A DNA stretch of 30,451 bases from positions 1 to 30,451 of the IMG/VR virus record IMGVR_UViG_3300032084_001227. One strand, written 5' to 3'. The DNA is from a virus. A program made the translations under genes and the position numbers. Shown in pieces: positions 1 to 10,689 of this stretch (the first letter of the stretch is position 1; each line of letters opens with the position of its first letter). The notes beneath the pieces are model-generated. The model saw only the letters and a program-made list of their open reading frames with translations. It did not search any database and was not told the origin of the DNA.

Positions 1-112
1 CACTACCAAGGATCTCATTCACTTCTATCCCTGGCTCAGGAATAGTTAGAAGATCATCCTCTTCTCCTACGACTAAAGGTCTTCCTTGGTATGTTATGAA
101 CTGTCTGTGCAT
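1..112 (-). CDS. Partial phage gene, N-terminus only
   Basis: The first 37 residues of a minus-strand gene that runs off the left edge. It begins MHRQFITYQGRPLVVGEEDD and contains an acidic, proline-containing stretch (LLTIPEPGIEVNEILGS). Its ATG (112-110) overlaps the TGA stop of the upstream fibre gene as TGATG, so it is translationally coupled to the virion operon. It is probably another structural or assembly protein by position. No family is recognised from this fragment. Confidence 0.7.
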   Translation of the reverse strand, partial: MHRQFITYQGRPLVVGEEDDLLTIPEPGIEVNEILGS

Positions 113-1806
113 CAGGCTAACCTCTTAACTATCATAGTGCTTCCTGCTTCATGACTGGTGCTAACTACTACAGCAGCATCTCTAAATGTAGCTGTTATAT
201 ACGAACCTGCATCTATCTTTCCTACCCATCTACCACTATACTCACTAGGAGAGTTAGCAGACACATAATCGTGTGTGGTGGTATTCTTCCCAGTTCCGTC
301 AACCTTCACTATAACCTCTGCTGTGAAGTCGCTACCACCATCAATCATGAACATCACATCAACCTCATACACTCCTGTAGAGCTTACATACAAGCGGCTG
401 TTGGCTGAATCCCAGTTGAAGTGATCATCACATACTACCTCAGTTTCTGTAGCTGCACTGCCCCAATCGTAGCTTCTAGAAGCTGTTGCATCCGCTGTTG
501 TTTGTCCATACCAGAATGGTTGTGGATGGGGACATAGCTCAACTCCTGTAACAGAAACTCCTCCTTCTGTCATTGTTGGGGTTGCTATTCCTGAAGTAGC
601 GTATCGAGTTTGGTTATCAATATCATTAGCACGACCGATACCTGTAACCTTGATAGCACCATTAGACGGATGGGATCTCATGATGATACCGATGTTCTGA
701 ATCAGATGATTGACATCAGTTGGCTTGGTTTCGGTTATAGTTCCTGGAGTGGTTGGACTGACATAAGCAGTTGCACCCTCTGTCAGACCTGAGGTATTAA
801 GACCGTTTGCTTTACCAAAGGTGATTGCAATACCTTCTGCACCAACAGCTAGATCGTCCTTGAGAATACCAAGAGCAGGCATAGCTGATGTCTGAGATGC
901 GTCTGCCAAAATGACATTCACAAGGTTCTGGTTGTGAGCACTCTCAATTGCAATTGCATCACCTCTGCTCATTGGAGATGCAGTTCCATTCCGAACACGC
1001 ATCTCAGTTCTATCATTATCAGCATTGACCCAGTTTGTTCCATCCCAATTCAAATGCTGATCCGCAGACAGATCCGTAAATGACACATCTCCAAGACCTG
1101 ATAGATGTATGGATGAGACAAGAGAACTTAACTGAACTGATACACTACTGACCTCAATACCAACAGCAGAGATGTCGATTGATATAGCACTCAGTTCTGT
1201 AGATATTGCACTGAGTTCTACTGATAGATCACTCGCATCTAGTGTATTCTCTAGGGCTGAAGTGTTAACATTCACCTGACTGCTAACATCTACAAAGGCA
1301 GAGGTTGGATAGTAATAGCCTTTAGTTCCATCCCAAAGAAGGATGTCACCATCGTTACTGGCAGAGGATACCTGTAATACTGCTAGTTGAGTCGTAGAAG
1401 CGTCTGTCTGAACCTGTATGGTGCTTGCAGTTCCGTCCCAGGCTATCTCACCTTCCTGTAGTGAAAGCTTTCCTAGGTTCGTTAGAAAGCTTATACTAGA
1501 TATATCGTATGGAGCACCTGAATAATCTCTAAATTCCAAGTGAGGGATATGCTCAGGGACCCAGTGGGCACCATCCCAAGTTAATACATCTCCATCCCCA
1601 GGATAAATAAAATCCCCTGCGATCCTTACATCAGGAAGACCTGATGATAACGCGAGATCAGTAATCCCAACTAAAGACTTTAAATCAAGTAAGCTAGAAA
1701 CACCAGTTCCACCATGAACTAAACCCAGAGTGTCACCAGATTGGAACTCTCCAATACTTACGGTTCCACCGATATTTACTAGTCTTAAAGGTACTCTATC
1801 TGCCAT
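112..1806 (-). CDS. Tail/virion fibre protein with C1q-like C-terminal domain
   Basis: 564 residues. Three WDG motifs (LTWDGAHWV near residue 75, LLWDGTKGYYY near 157, LNWDGTNWV near 252) are the short repeat often seen in phage fibre and appendage proteins. Residues about 172-235 are a regular SAISxELSAIS-type repeat that would suit a trimeric stalk. Residues about 268-395 form a Gly/Ala-rich beta domain. The last ~140 residues (from ELCPHPQPFWYGQ) have the alternating strands, FNWDSANSRLYVSSTGVYEV core and hydrophobic end of a C1q/TNF-like jelly roll, a common trimeric tip. It is likely an exposed receptor-binding or decoration fibre. The gene follows the 2270-aa gene with a 24-bp gap containing TATATAAT five bases before the ATG, and no clear Shine-Dalgarno. 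The fibre role is inferred from architecture; the target is unknown. Confidence 0.75.
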   Translation of the reverse strand: MADRVPLRLVNIGGTVSIGEFQSGDTLGLVHGGTGVSSLLDLKSLVGITDLALSSGLPDVRIAGDFIYPGDGDVLTWDGAHWVPEHIPHLEFRDYSGAPYDISSISFLTNLGKLSLQEGEIAWDGTASTIQVQTDASTTQLAVLQVSSASNDGDILLWDGTKGYYYPTSAFVDVSSQVNVNTSALENTLDASDLSVELSAISTELSAISIDISAVGIEVSSVSVQLSSLVSSIHLSGLGDVSFTDLSADQHLNWDGTNWVNADNDRTEMRVRNGTASPMSRGDAIAIESAHNQNLVNVILADASQTSAMPALGILKDDLAVGAEGIAITFGKANGLNTSGLTEGATAYVSPTTPGTITETKPTDVNHLIQNIGIIMRSHPSNGAIKVTGIGRANDIDNQTRYATSGIATPTMTEGGVSVTGVELCPHPQPFWYGQTTADATASRSYDWGSAATETEVVCDDHFNWDSANSRLYVSSTGVYEVDVMFMIDGGSDFTAEVIVKVDGTGKNTTTHDYVSANSPSEYSGRWVGKIDAGSYITATFRDAAVVVSTSHEAGSTMIVKRLA

Positions 1807-1830
1807 AACATATTATATACTATTCGCAGA

Positions 1831-4800
1831 TTAAGGGTTGTAATCTACAGAACTGGTGGTAAGACTTCCAGTTAGTCCTAGGAAGGGTTGTCCAAATAAC
1901 CCATAACAAACACCACTTACATCATTTGCCCGTTCAGCATAATATGGTTTTATATAGACCCTATCGCCTTCAAAAGTGTTTGCTTCTACAGACATGGAAG
2001 ACACAGCAAACTTGCAGTTATACCAACCATCTCCAAGATACTCTTTGGAAGTCATCATCCTATCGCTAAGGGAAGTTGCATCTTCTACTACACCACCATT
2101 AAACTTAAAGGTAGCAACCTCAGAATTATAAGGAGCATCGTAATCAAATATGAAGTTTTTAAGTTCAGCAGCACACTGATGCTCAGGAATTGAAGTTACT
2201 CCAAGCTCTGCTGATTCTGAATACGAGGTAGGAACATCCTTAAATGGTTTAGTATTTGGTATTCTTTCTAGCATAGGATTGAAGAAATCCACAGTTCCAT
2301 CATATACTCCAATCCTGTATACCATCTCGTCTAAAGCAGAGACACCTGCAAGAGAGTTTATAAAAGCAGAACTATCTATGTTTGCCCATACTCTCATAGC
2401 TACACCTGACATGTCGTTTGGATATCCTAAACCAGGGGCATAATCTACTCCACTTAGGATCTCATACCCTCCAGTAATACCTGTTCCTAGGCTCTGAACA
2501 CTTCGAACAGTGCTTGCGTCTGTTAAATTAATAAATACAGCAGCGTCAGCAAACCCATTAGCAGGGACATTTCTATCCCATAATCCTATGTATATTTTGT
2601 CAGGACAGTCTGATTCATGTGGCTTTATATAAACACTAGCTACATAGTTTTCATCGTCCTTTCCTAAATATACAGAAGTTATAAGATTATCTCTTATGTC
2701 CGCAGAATTGGCTATCTTAGGAGCAATTTGAATTGATGCAGGGCCTCCACTAACTGTCATATACCCTCTGTAAGTAGGCCAGTCGTTTCCTCCCTTTTGT
2801 TGAATTGCAAGCACAGCACCATCATTGGGACCTGCCGCTGCACCTTGACTCCAATGGTTTGCATCAAAGTATTTCCTTGTAGTATCTACAGGCAACCAGT
2901 TCTCTCTTCTTGAGTTTGGATGGAATCCAACATTCTCAACATAAGGAGATGGTAGAGTCTGTTGGTAGTTGGGGTTAGTCCAAAGATTACCGCTTGCTAG
3001 AAGCTCAGAAATACTTGGCTCTGTTCCGTCTACCTTTTCTACTCTTGGAGACCATAGGTTAATTGCGTCTGTTCCATCATCGTCATCTGGAGGATTTGCG
3101 GTGCTGGCCCAACCAAACCCTCTTATGCCTTGCTGAGTTGTTGTAGAATCCCACATGAAATCGTCTATAGTATAGTTGGAAAGCTTAGTCCCATCTAGAC
3201 TATAAATACCTGTGTCTGCGTGATTCGATGATCCAGGAGCAGTTCCAGAAGGTTGAATATGCCCAACAAATAGAACCCAATCATTTCCTATAACATTCTC
3301 AACAAATTGACCAAAGTAAGGGTTAGTATTAGCATTACCTGTTGAAATATCTCTAACCCTATATGTTGTATTTGCTGTTGATTTTGGTCCAATAAGAGTT
3401 GATCTAGTCCCAGAAGGTTCAGGATACAACTTAAAGAACATTGAATACCTATAAGTAGAATTTGGATCTACTAAAACATTTGGACTCGATGCAAATCCTC
3501 CGTCTTTTACATCACCAAAGGAAGTATCTGTTCCAACAACACAAAGACTACTTAATCCAAAAGGATCTTCTCTTAGATCTACTGTGCTTTCATGTTCTAA
3601 GGTCCAGTTACCCATGTTCCCATATCCTGAAACTCCTGTGTACCAATCCAAAGAAGGTTTGAGTAGGTTGGTGTCGCTTGCCTCATGTGTTTCTATTTGA
3701 GGATCAGCTATTATAAACTCATTACCTTCTGTTCTATCGTATGTTTGGATTTCAAAGTTAAAGGAGTCTGAGTTTCTACAGCTAGGGAATTGTTCCATAA
3801 ACTCTTTATAGCGAGTAGCAATTGAAAGTCTATACCAATTATCTCCATAATCTTCTACATGTCCATATGAGTGTTGCTGGCTATTTTGACCTGCATAAGG
3901 TGGTTGTGAAGGATCATACCAATAAAACCACATTCCTGGGCCGGAAGTATTTGGTCTATCCGATTCTCCTAGTCTAATAAGTATGTTCTCTGGTGTCTTA
4001 GATGGGTCATCAGGTCTTCTGATGAAAACACTCATAACCACAACTAAATTTTCATCAGCAGGATGTATAGGGTTATCGTTATAAATAGAGTTACTAACTA
4101 CAACAAGTCCCTGAGAACCCCAAGGCCCGTCAGGTCCAGGAGAAACAGTGACCTGAGCAGGAGTTCCGTAAGGAGAGGTATATACACTAGATGATGTTGC
4201 ATATTGGTTAGTCCACCATGTGCTAGTGTTATCCATAGTTCTACTGTATGGAAGTTGGTTGTAGTTCCAGAGAGATTTAACTGGGAGTTGAGCTACGATA
4301 GTATCGTAGTCAGAAGCCCTACATAAACCAGCAGGGATTGTATCTAAGAAGATCTCATCTCGACCTCTAAACCCGTTTCCACCATCATTTACATGCATTA
4401 AATAGGCACTCGTATCTCCTGGAGCATTATGATCAATAGAACTTAGCCCTACTATATTTGCTCCAAGAAGAAGACTTCCAAAGTAATCACTTAGAGGAGA
4501 AGGTAATAAGTTCTTTTCAGGAGTGTTAGTTCCAACAGAATAGTTAACCTTACTACTCTTCTCAGATCCAGTGTTAGCAAGGATAGGACCAGAGATTAGA
4601 GTCTTGCTTCTTGGGTTAGAAGAGGCAGCATATGAGAAGGTCATGGATGCAGTATCACCTGTATTGATAGTTCCATCACCTAGACCTCTAATACCAGTTC
4701 CAAACTTGTGCCAACCATCTTGTAACTGAGTAATCTCTACATCCTGGTTAGCTATTCTAGGACCATAGTTGTAAAGCTTACCACCATCCCAATATGCCTT

Positions 4801-7800
4801 AGCTGTGTAGCTGCTACCCGTAGTATCATCCTTGATTGAAAGCTCAACTTCCTTTGCTACCTGATGGTAAGGGATTGCTGATACACTAGGCCATGTGTTG
4901 TCAGATACTTCTTGATATGCTGTTGGTGGATTAGATACTACTTGATCAATACCTAGTCTCTCCACCATGGGTTTCATTATTAGTGTTGATCTGAAATCAT
5001 TGTTTATGGTTGCGGACACATCGGCAAAAGGTTGAGCGGCATCTCCGAAGTATAGGTAGTAATAAAGATCATCACCTTCTACAGTGTTAGAAACCGAGTC
5101 TAGACCCTCTTTATATGCCCATGCCCTATACCATCCATCTCCTACTTCTTCAACTCCAAACCCATCAAGTTCACCGCCAATTATGTATTTTGGGTAAACT
5201 GCTCCACTCGCATCTACACCAAATGCAGCCCTGTGAATCTTTGTAGGAGCACTGAAGTCTAATAGGTTGATGGTTAGCCCAGGTTGAAGCCTTAGAAGTT
5301 CTTCGATACTAGGCTCAGTTCCGTCTACGATATCAATTCTTGGTTGCCAGAAATATGCCTTATTAAGATCATCAGTTACATCACCGTAGAAGAATGCTCT
5401 AAAGCCTTGTTCTGTGGTGGTAGAGCTTGTCATTAAATCTATATCAGTGGTATATTCAAGAAGCTTAGTCCCATCCATCAACCAAACGCCAGTATCAGGA
5501 TCCTTCGCAGTTCCAACAGCAGTAGTGTGAGGCCAAATATGACCAACCAGTAATACCCACTCCGATGTTCCAAAATCTCTATTATTAATGAAATAAGGAT
5601 TGTTGTTGTGAGTACCGTTATCCAATCTTCTAACTGCAATGGATGGATCAGAGCCGTTTGAAGGACCTAGATAAATACCTCCTTCGTTAGTAGCTTTTTT
5701 AGCAAATATAGAGTATCTATACTTTTTAGTATTATCTATAGGAAGGAAGAAAGTGCCGTGTGTGCTAATACCTCCTTCGTAAGCTCCATCAGGAGAAGGC
5801 TCATTATTTGCTACAACCACTACTTCTTCAGTATTGAAAGGTGTTTTTAGAGAGGAAGTAGTAGTGGTAGCATTCGCTGTATCAACGGCATTCCACCCAC
5901 TTGTATTCCAAAAGTCTGTAAGACCCTCATCAAGCCATGGAATCTCAGCAAAGGCAGGGAAGTTTACAGCAGGTTGCTTGGCCTTAACTGAATCTAGAAG
6001 TCTTTCAATACTTGGCTCGTTGCCGTCTATAGCATCAACTCTTGGATGCCAGAAATCAACTGTGTCTGGATTAGCGGAGCGGTTGTAATATGACAACCCT
6101 CTAATCATTGTTTCAGTAGTGGTTGAACTGAAAACAAAATCTCTAAAGGAAGCACTGTTATCAACCAGATTACCACTCATGTCATAAAGACCAGTCTCAG
6201 CATCTTTAATAGGAGTTGATGTTCCTTCTGGATGAATGTGGGCTACCATTAAATACCATTCATCAGAAGAAGGGAGTCCGTAACCTGTTGCGAAGTAGTG
6301 GAAGTTCTCAGCAGGAAGTCCGTCATCACCTTTTATTACTCGTCTATTGGTAGGGTCTACGCTTTGTGAGTCTGTTTGTCCGAGGTAAATAGAGGTATCA
6401 TTATGAGTGCTAGTTCTTACAAATTGAGAGAATCTGTATTTTTTTGTTCTATCTATGTTAAAGTGTGTTGATCTATAACCTCCCTCACCATCATTTTGTG
6501 TTCCATCTAGGTTTGTTGCTCTCCATACAACATCCAACCCACCAAAGGGAGTGTCTAAATAAAGTCGTTCGTTTTCGTCTAGGTCTGGGACCTCAATCCA
6601 ATCCGAAGAGGGATCATCACCTGTTCCCACTCTCCATTTATCAAACCCACTTAGATTAGAGTTAATTGCAGGCATGAATGTTGGGTTTTTATCATGGCTC
6701 TTAATATAAACACTAGCTACTTTGGTCTCATCTGCATTGAATGATATACCATCACCAGAAGTGTAGATAATAGGCCAGTTTCCAATAGGATCGTCAGGAA
6801 CTACTTCATATGCAGTTTCACCGCTATACACAGAAGTTCCTATAGTTGATGGCTGTAAATCAACTCTAGTGAAATTCCAATTAGAGCTTGTGGCTAAATC
6901 ATTAGTATAGTTCAACCAGTTATGTCTATGCACATTCGCAGGAATAGCATCGTTTCCTACATATGGAGTTGCTTTGGTTACTGGTGGGTAGTTAGGGTTG
7001 TCTACTGGGTTCAGAAGATCTGAGATGCTTGGTTCGTTTCCGTCAACTGCATCCATCCTAAGTCCCCAATATTCAATCTCCTGTCCTGTGTTATTTGGGT
7101 TGTTGTATACTCTAACCTCAATACCAGTCGTTAGAGTAGCAGAGGTCATTCCCCAATCAGGAAGTGAGTAAGGCAATCCTAAGAAGTTACCTTCTAGGTC
7201 ATAAAGACCTGTCCCCGCAGTATATGACGGGTTAGCAGTTCCCTCTGGCTTTAAGTAATAGACAACAAGATACCATTCACTTGGATTATAAGGACTTCCA
7301 TCAAAATGAGTTCCATTTAATGCAATAGCATATTGATTGTTTGATGTTGGAGTGGAAGGACTTTCCGTTAGCCTAATAAGAACCGCATCAGGATCATAAC
7401 CGTTTCCATATCCTAAATTGATTTGAGCAACACCTAGATCAGGTGAGTTTACTTTCATGAAGAAAGAAGCTCTGTATTCTTTAGAAGTATCGACAGAGAA
7501 CTTCGCTGTTCGTATACCACCATCATGAGCGTCCTGATCAGAAGCAGGGTCATCGTCTGCAACCCATACTACACTCTGCTTACCAAAGGGGTCTGTTCTA
7601 TACTCTCTTTTGTTATCATCGACTGATCCTACTTGACCCCAATCAGGTAATTGAGACCCACTACCTTCAACCCATTCGTCATATCCTGAGAACTGGTTAT
7701 GAGACCAGCTTGGTTTGTTTAGTGGATGCTTTTCAATCTGTGGGGCTGAAATCCATGCCTTCTTGCCTATACCATCAGTGTGTAGATATGCAAAAATATA

Positions 7801-8643
7801 TAACTTGTCACCATTAAAAGTAAGTCCTTCATTGTAGCCTGTTAATTGAGCTTTGTAGCTTACCCTATACCAACCATTCCCTGCATCCTCGGATGAATAA
7901 GCCCAATTTCCTGAACTTAAATCAGAAGGAGAAATATTAAAACCTGAGTGCCGTTGAGGTTGAGTCGCATCTGCAACCCTAACCTCTATAAAAGAAGGGA
8001 GATTATCAGGATCAGGGAACTTTACATAAAGACTGAATATTATATTGTAATTATCCCAATCCCAAGTAGCCTCAATCTCATCGCTTCTTATCATGAAACA
8101 TCCACCAGGATTGGCTACCTTGGATTTTATTTCCCAAGCAGTAGCACCTTCTACAGGATTTTCATCTATCTCAAAAGACTCTACATTAGAATTATTAAAA
8201 GGAAAGACTGAGGGACCAGGATTGCTAGAAAAAACTAGGTTATGATTCCACAGAGACTTAGTAAAGATACCTGCACCTACACTATCATCAGGATCGAAGG
8301 TAGGTTTTGGATAGTCAGAAGATGACACATTGGGCTTGAAGGTTAGATACTGATCATCTATACTACTAGCACCAATGATATCATACGCTGAGAAGGATCT
8401 AAGACCCGTTACTTGGCTTTGATTGATAGACTCAAAACCTGCTCCCTTAGTGTAACTTCCTGTAACACCAGTTACAGTAGGCAAAGCTTCTGTATAGAAC
8501 AGACTGTTCTTAGAAAACCTCTTATAACCACTTCTAAATCGTGATCCTACTTTTTCTAGGACTCTTTTTGCTACTCGATACAGGTTTCCCGCCTGATCGA
8601 ACAGCGTCCGAACAGTTTTAAGAGATTTGAAGGATTTGAACAT
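1831..8643 (-). CDS. Giant modular virion protein (2270 aa) with internal repeats
   Basis: The largest gene in the window. The N-terminus is basic and helical (MFKSFKSLKTVRTLFDQAGN), resembling an anchor. Two repeat types follow. A ~200-aa beta module occurs four times; each copy contains a KYRxSxF strand, a GLYDLxG-type hairpin and an end motif VDGxEPSIxxLL near residues 534, 876, 1112 and 1876. A shorter module with a (D/N)GWY(R) core and DxLYxYxY strand, resembling carbohydrate-binding beta-sandwiches, lies near residues 259, 1169, 1312, 1602 and 2205. Such tandem beta modules suit a long fibre or adhesin that contacts surface polysaccharide. Its ATG overlaps the stop of the preceding 139-aa gene by one base (TAATG). 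Fibre or capsid-decoration function is inferred; the exact virion location cannot be told. Confidence 0.75.
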   Translation of the reverse strand: MFKSFKSLKTVRTLFDQAGNLYRVAKRVLEKVGSRFRSGYKRFSKNSLFYTEALPTVTGVTGSYTKGAGFESINQSQVTGLRSFSAYDIIGASSIDDQYLTFKPNVSSSDYPKPTFDPDDSVGAGIFTKSLWNHNLVFSSNPGPSVFPFNNSNVESFEIDENPVEGATAWEIKSKVANPGGCFMIRSDEIEATWDWDNYNIIFSLYVKFPDPDNLPSFIEVRVADATQPQRHSGFNISPSDLSSGNWAYSSEDAGNGWYRVSYKAQLTGYNEGLTFNGDKLYIFAYLHTDGIGKKAWISAPQIEKHPLNKPSWSHNQFSGYDEWVEGSGSQLPDWGQVGSVDDNKREYRTDPFGKQSVVWVADDDPASDQDAHDGGIRTAKFSVDTSKEYRASFFMKVNSPDLGVAQINLGYGNGYDPDAVLIRLTESPSTPTSNNQYAIALNGTHFDGSPYNPSEWYLVVYYLKPEGTANPSYTAGTGLYDLEGNFLGLPYSLPDWGMTSATLTTGIEVRVYNNPNNTGQEIEYWGLRMDAVDGNEPSISDLLNPVDNPNYPPVTKATPYVGNDAIPANVHRHNWLNYTNDLATSSNWNFTRVDLQPSTIGTSVYSGETAYEVVPDDPIGNWPIIYTSGDGISFNADETKVASVYIKSHDKNPTFMPAINSNLSGFDKWRVGTGDDPSSDWIEVPDLDENERLYLDTPFGGLDVVWRATNLDGTQNDGEGGYRSTHFNIDRTKKYRFSQFVRTSTHNDTSIYLGQTDSQSVDPTNRRVIKGDDGLPAENFHYFATGYGLPSSDEWYLMVAHIHPEGTSTPIKDAETGLYDMSGNLVDNSASFRDFVFSSTTTETMIRGLSYYNRSANPDTVDFWHPRVDAIDGNEPSIERLLDSVKAKQPAVNFPAFAEIPWLDEGLTDFWNTSGWNAVDTANATTTTSSLKTPFNTEEVVVVANNEPSPDGAYEGGISTHGTFFLPIDNTKKYRYSIFAKKATNEGGIYLGPSNGSDPSIAVRRLDNGTHNNNPYFINNRDFGTSEWVLLVGHIWPHTTAVGTAKDPDTGVWLMDGTKLLEYTTDIDLMTSSTTTEQGFRAFFYGDVTDDLNKAYFWQPRIDIVDGTEPSIEELLRLQPGLTINLLDFSAPTKIHRAAFGVDASGAVYPKYIIGGELDGFGVEEVGDGWYRAWAYKEGLDSVSNTVEGDDLYYYLYFGDAAQPFADVSATINNDFRSTLIMKPMVERLGIDQVVSNPPTAYQEVSDNTWPSVSAIPYHQVAKEVELSIKDDTTGSSYTAKAYWDGGKLYNYGPRIANQDVEITQLQDGWHKFGTGIRGLGDGTINTGDTASMTFSYAASSNPRSKTLISGPILANTGSEKSSKVNYSVGTNTPEKNLLPSPLSDYFGSLLLGANIVGLSSIDHNAPGDTSAYLMHVNDGGNGFRGRDEIFLDTIPAGLCRASDYDTIVAQLPVKSLWNYNQLPYSRTMDNTSTWWTNQYATSSSVYTSPYGTPAQVTVSPGPDGPWGSQGLVVVSNSIYNDNPIHPADENLVVVMSVFIRRPDDPSKTPENILIRLGESDRPNTSGPGMWFYWYDPSQPPYAGQNSQQHSYGHVEDYGDNWYRLSIATRYKEFMEQFPSCRNSDSFNFEIQTYDRTEGNEFIIADPQIETHEASDTNLLKPSLDWYTGVSGYGNMGNWTLEHESTVDLREDPFGLSSLCVVGTDTSFGDVKDGGFASSPNVLVDPNSTYRYSMFFKLYPEPSGTRSTLIGPKSTANTTYRVRDISTGNANTNPYFGQFVENVIGNDWVLFVGHIQPSGTAPGSSNHADTGIYSLDGTKLSNYTIDDFMWDSTTTQQGIRGFGWASTANPPDDDDGTDAINLWSPRVEKVDGTEPSISELLASGNLWTNPNYQQTLPSPYVENVGFHPNSRRENWLPVDTTRKYFDANHWSQGAAAGPNDGAVLAIQQKGGNDWPTYRGYMTVSGGPASIQIAPKIANSADIRDNLITSVYLGKDDENYVASVYIKPHESDCPDKIYIGLWDRNVPANGFADAAVFINLTDASTVRSVQSLGTGITGGYEILSGVDYAPGLGYPNDMSGVAMRVWANIDSSAFINSLAGVSALDEMVYRIGVYDGTVDFFNPMLERIPNTKPFKDVPTSYSESAELGVTSIPEHQCAAELKNFIFDYDAPYNSEVATFKFNGGVVEDATSLSDRMMTSKEYLGDGWYNCKFAVSSMSVEANTFEGDRVYIKPYYAERANDVSGVCYGLFGQPFLGLTGSLTTSSVDYNP

Positions 8644-9062
8644 TAGTTTCCTCTTGGAAGTGTATTGTCTGCTAGGGTATTAGATAGCTTCACATTACCG
8701 TAAGTTACAGCGTAAAGTGTTACTACAGTATCTCTTTGAGATAGTTTTACTTTAGAAGTCTTGTCTGAAGAGGGGAGAGATAAAACTGCAACACCCGTTT
8801 CTCTATTGCAAAGCTGACCTAATTGTCCTGAGGTTTCATTTGAACCTATAGCATTAGCAGACTTCATATTGGCGTAACCTTTAGCAGAGGTAACCTCAGG
8901 AGTAACGAAGAAGAAGCCGTCAACACCACCACTTACAGCAGCAACTTGAACATAATTACATTCTATTACTGATCCAGAGCTATCGTGAAGAATAACTTCG
9001 ACAGGGGTGCTGTTACTTAAAGTTACTAATTTTGTATATGGAATATAGGCTTCTCTCATCAT
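8643..9062 (-). CDS. Small predicted virion protein, unrecognised
   Basis: 139 residues, beta-rich and lacking Trp, with many Ser/Thr/Val (VTLSNSTPVEVILHDSSGSV). Not assigned to a family. The start is one of two adjacent ATGs (9062 or 9059); the first overlaps the upstream TGA as ATGA. It ends one base into the giant repeat protein gene. Lying between the acidic helical protein and the giant fibre, it could be a decoration, neck or fibre-attachment protein. That is only positional inference. Confidence 0.65.
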   Translation of the reverse strand: MMREAYIPYTKLVTLSNSTPVEVILHDSSGSVIECNYVQVAAVSGGVDGFFFVTPEVTSAKGYANMKSANAIGSNETSGQLGQLCNRETGVAVLSLPSSDKTSKVKLSQRDTVVTLYAVTYGNVKLSNTLADNTLPRGN

Positions 9063-10633
9063 TCATCTCCTAGATCAGTGGGCTGATCAATTAGTTCCTC
9101 TAGATCCGATAAGGTCTTCATAAGGTCAGCAGTGGTCATGGTGCTAACAGCATCATCCTCTTCCATAACCTTTTCGGCAGCTTCTTCCTTCTCATCCTTA
9201 TCTTCATCTTCAGAATCTTTCTTAGCGCCTTTCTTTTTACGGTCACGAAGCTTCTTAAGATCCTTTGCGTCAATGTCGCCATCACCGCCCTTAGGCTCAA
9301 CATCAAGCTTCTTCTGACCGCCTACAAGCTTCTCCATGATAAGAGCTACGAAAGAATCAACATCATCAGTCATAGCCTCGTTTAAGGAGAATGTAGAAGC
9401 AAGTTCACCTTCTTCGTACAGATCCCCGTAACCCGCTTCCTCAAAGATAAAGCGGATAGCGTTGTTTACATCAATTGCTTGAACGCCGTTCTTGGACTTG
9501 AGCATAGAAGCTAGATCTGCCATAGACTCTTTGATAATGCTGTTCCTGGGGGAGAGCTTTGATAAGCACTCAAAGATCAGTACCTGAGTGTTAAGGAGAG
9601 TCTTAAAGGTAGGTGTTTCTTTGATGTTGTTGATGTTGACACCATACTTCTCCTGAAGTAAGTTTGATACTAGCTCCTTTAAAGGCTTCTTCATCTCAAA
9701 CAGTCTACCAACAAAGTCCTTCAACTCGTTCTTGGTGTAGGTGCTGTTTTCGTGAAGAGTGTTAAGGCAGTTACTAATCGTGTTTGATAGCTTCTTCTTA
9801 GAAACTAGGGAGAGGTAAGGAATTTCAATAACTGCCTCAATAAGAGCCTTAGCAACCTCTTTCTCGTCTTCCTCAAAAATCTTAACAGCTAGGTTAGAGA
9901 TAGAAGGCTCACTTACCCAAACGGTATCAAAGGATTTCTTAGACTCAAGAATCTCCTTCTTAACAAGCTCTTGCTGACAGATCATCTCGTAGATGTCCTT
10001 ATTATCACCCTTAGGGATGCTGAAGGACTTGGACTCCTGAAGATCCTCTAAGGAGGTTCTAGGAATGTTAAAAGCGTTAGCTACGGTGTTGGAAAGCTTA
10101 ACAGCGTTGACGATCTCTGGTATTTCAGAAATACTCTCACGGTTCTCAGCTAAGAACCCTGAAATCTTGTCTGCTACTTCAAAGAAACGCTCGAACTCCT
10201 TACTCTCAACAATGTTGAAGGTGTTGTTGAAGGATTCTGATTTTTCTTGCAGTCTGCTGACAGTTTTGTTAAACTTGATTCTCTCTCCCCAACTATCAAG
10301 GAGGTTTTCAAAGATGCTACCAGCCTGAACAATATCATCAGAGAACACGCTCTCTACAAACAAAGAAATTTGATTCTTTGCAGCAGAATCAAATTTCTCT
10401 TCGTTTGTGAAAACCTCACCAGCCTCAACTGTGATATTATCGAGAATCATCTCATCTCCAAAGTAATAATTACCTTGAATTACATTACCACTCTCAGTAA
10501 CGAAGGTAACAATTGAGTTAAAGTCATCAATGGAGAATAATGACACATTTTCTCGTAATGAGTGGCCTAGGCTATCAGCCATTAAGTTTAAATCAGCCAC
10601 TTTCTTATTTCTGTTTTTGAAGAATTTATCCAT
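9059..10633 (-). CDS. Acidic helical protein next to portal, candidate prohead/scaffold component
   Basis: 524 residues, almost entirely predicted helical. It ends in a charged tail: a Lys/Arg stretch (KKLRDRKKKGAKK near residue 455) followed by an acidic run (DSEDEDKDEKEEAAEKVMEE) and a short hydrophobic end. It directly follows the portal gene, where T4-like phages carry prohead assembly genes, and its composition suits a core or scaffold protein. No protease motif or MCP-like fold is seen, so an assembly role is a guess. No Shine-Dalgarno precedes the ATG. The 56-bp gap upstream is AT-rich (CCTATATATTTAG on the minus strand) and may hold a late promoter. Confidence 0.7.
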   Translation of the reverse strand: MDKFFKNRNKKVADLNLMADSLGHSLRENVSLFSIDDFNSIVTFVTESGNVIQGNYYFGDEMILDNITVEAGEVFTNEEKFDSAAKNQISLFVESVFSDDIVQAGSIFENLLDSWGERIKFNKTVSRLQEKSESFNNTFNIVESKEFERFFEVADKISGFLAENRESISEIPEIVNAVKLSNTVANAFNIPRTSLEDLQESKSFSIPKGDNKDIYEMICQQELVKKEILESKKSFDTVWVSEPSISNLAVKIFEEDEKEVAKALIEAVIEIPYLSLVSKKKLSNTISNCLNTLHENSTYTKNELKDFVGRLFEMKKPLKELVSNLLQEKYGVNINNIKETPTFKTLLNTQVLIFECLSKLSPRNSIIKESMADLASMLKSKNGVQAIDVNNAIRFIFEEAGYGDLYEEGELASTFSLNEAMTDDVDSFVALIMEKLVGGQKKLDVEPKGGDGDIDAKDLKKLRDRKKKGAKKDSEDEDKDEKEEAAEKVMEEDDAVSTMTTADLMKTLSDLEELIDQPTDLGDE

Positions 10634-10689
10634 AGCTATTTTTTAGTCTAATTCTCTAAATATATAGGCGCTAAAGCTATATACTTTTC

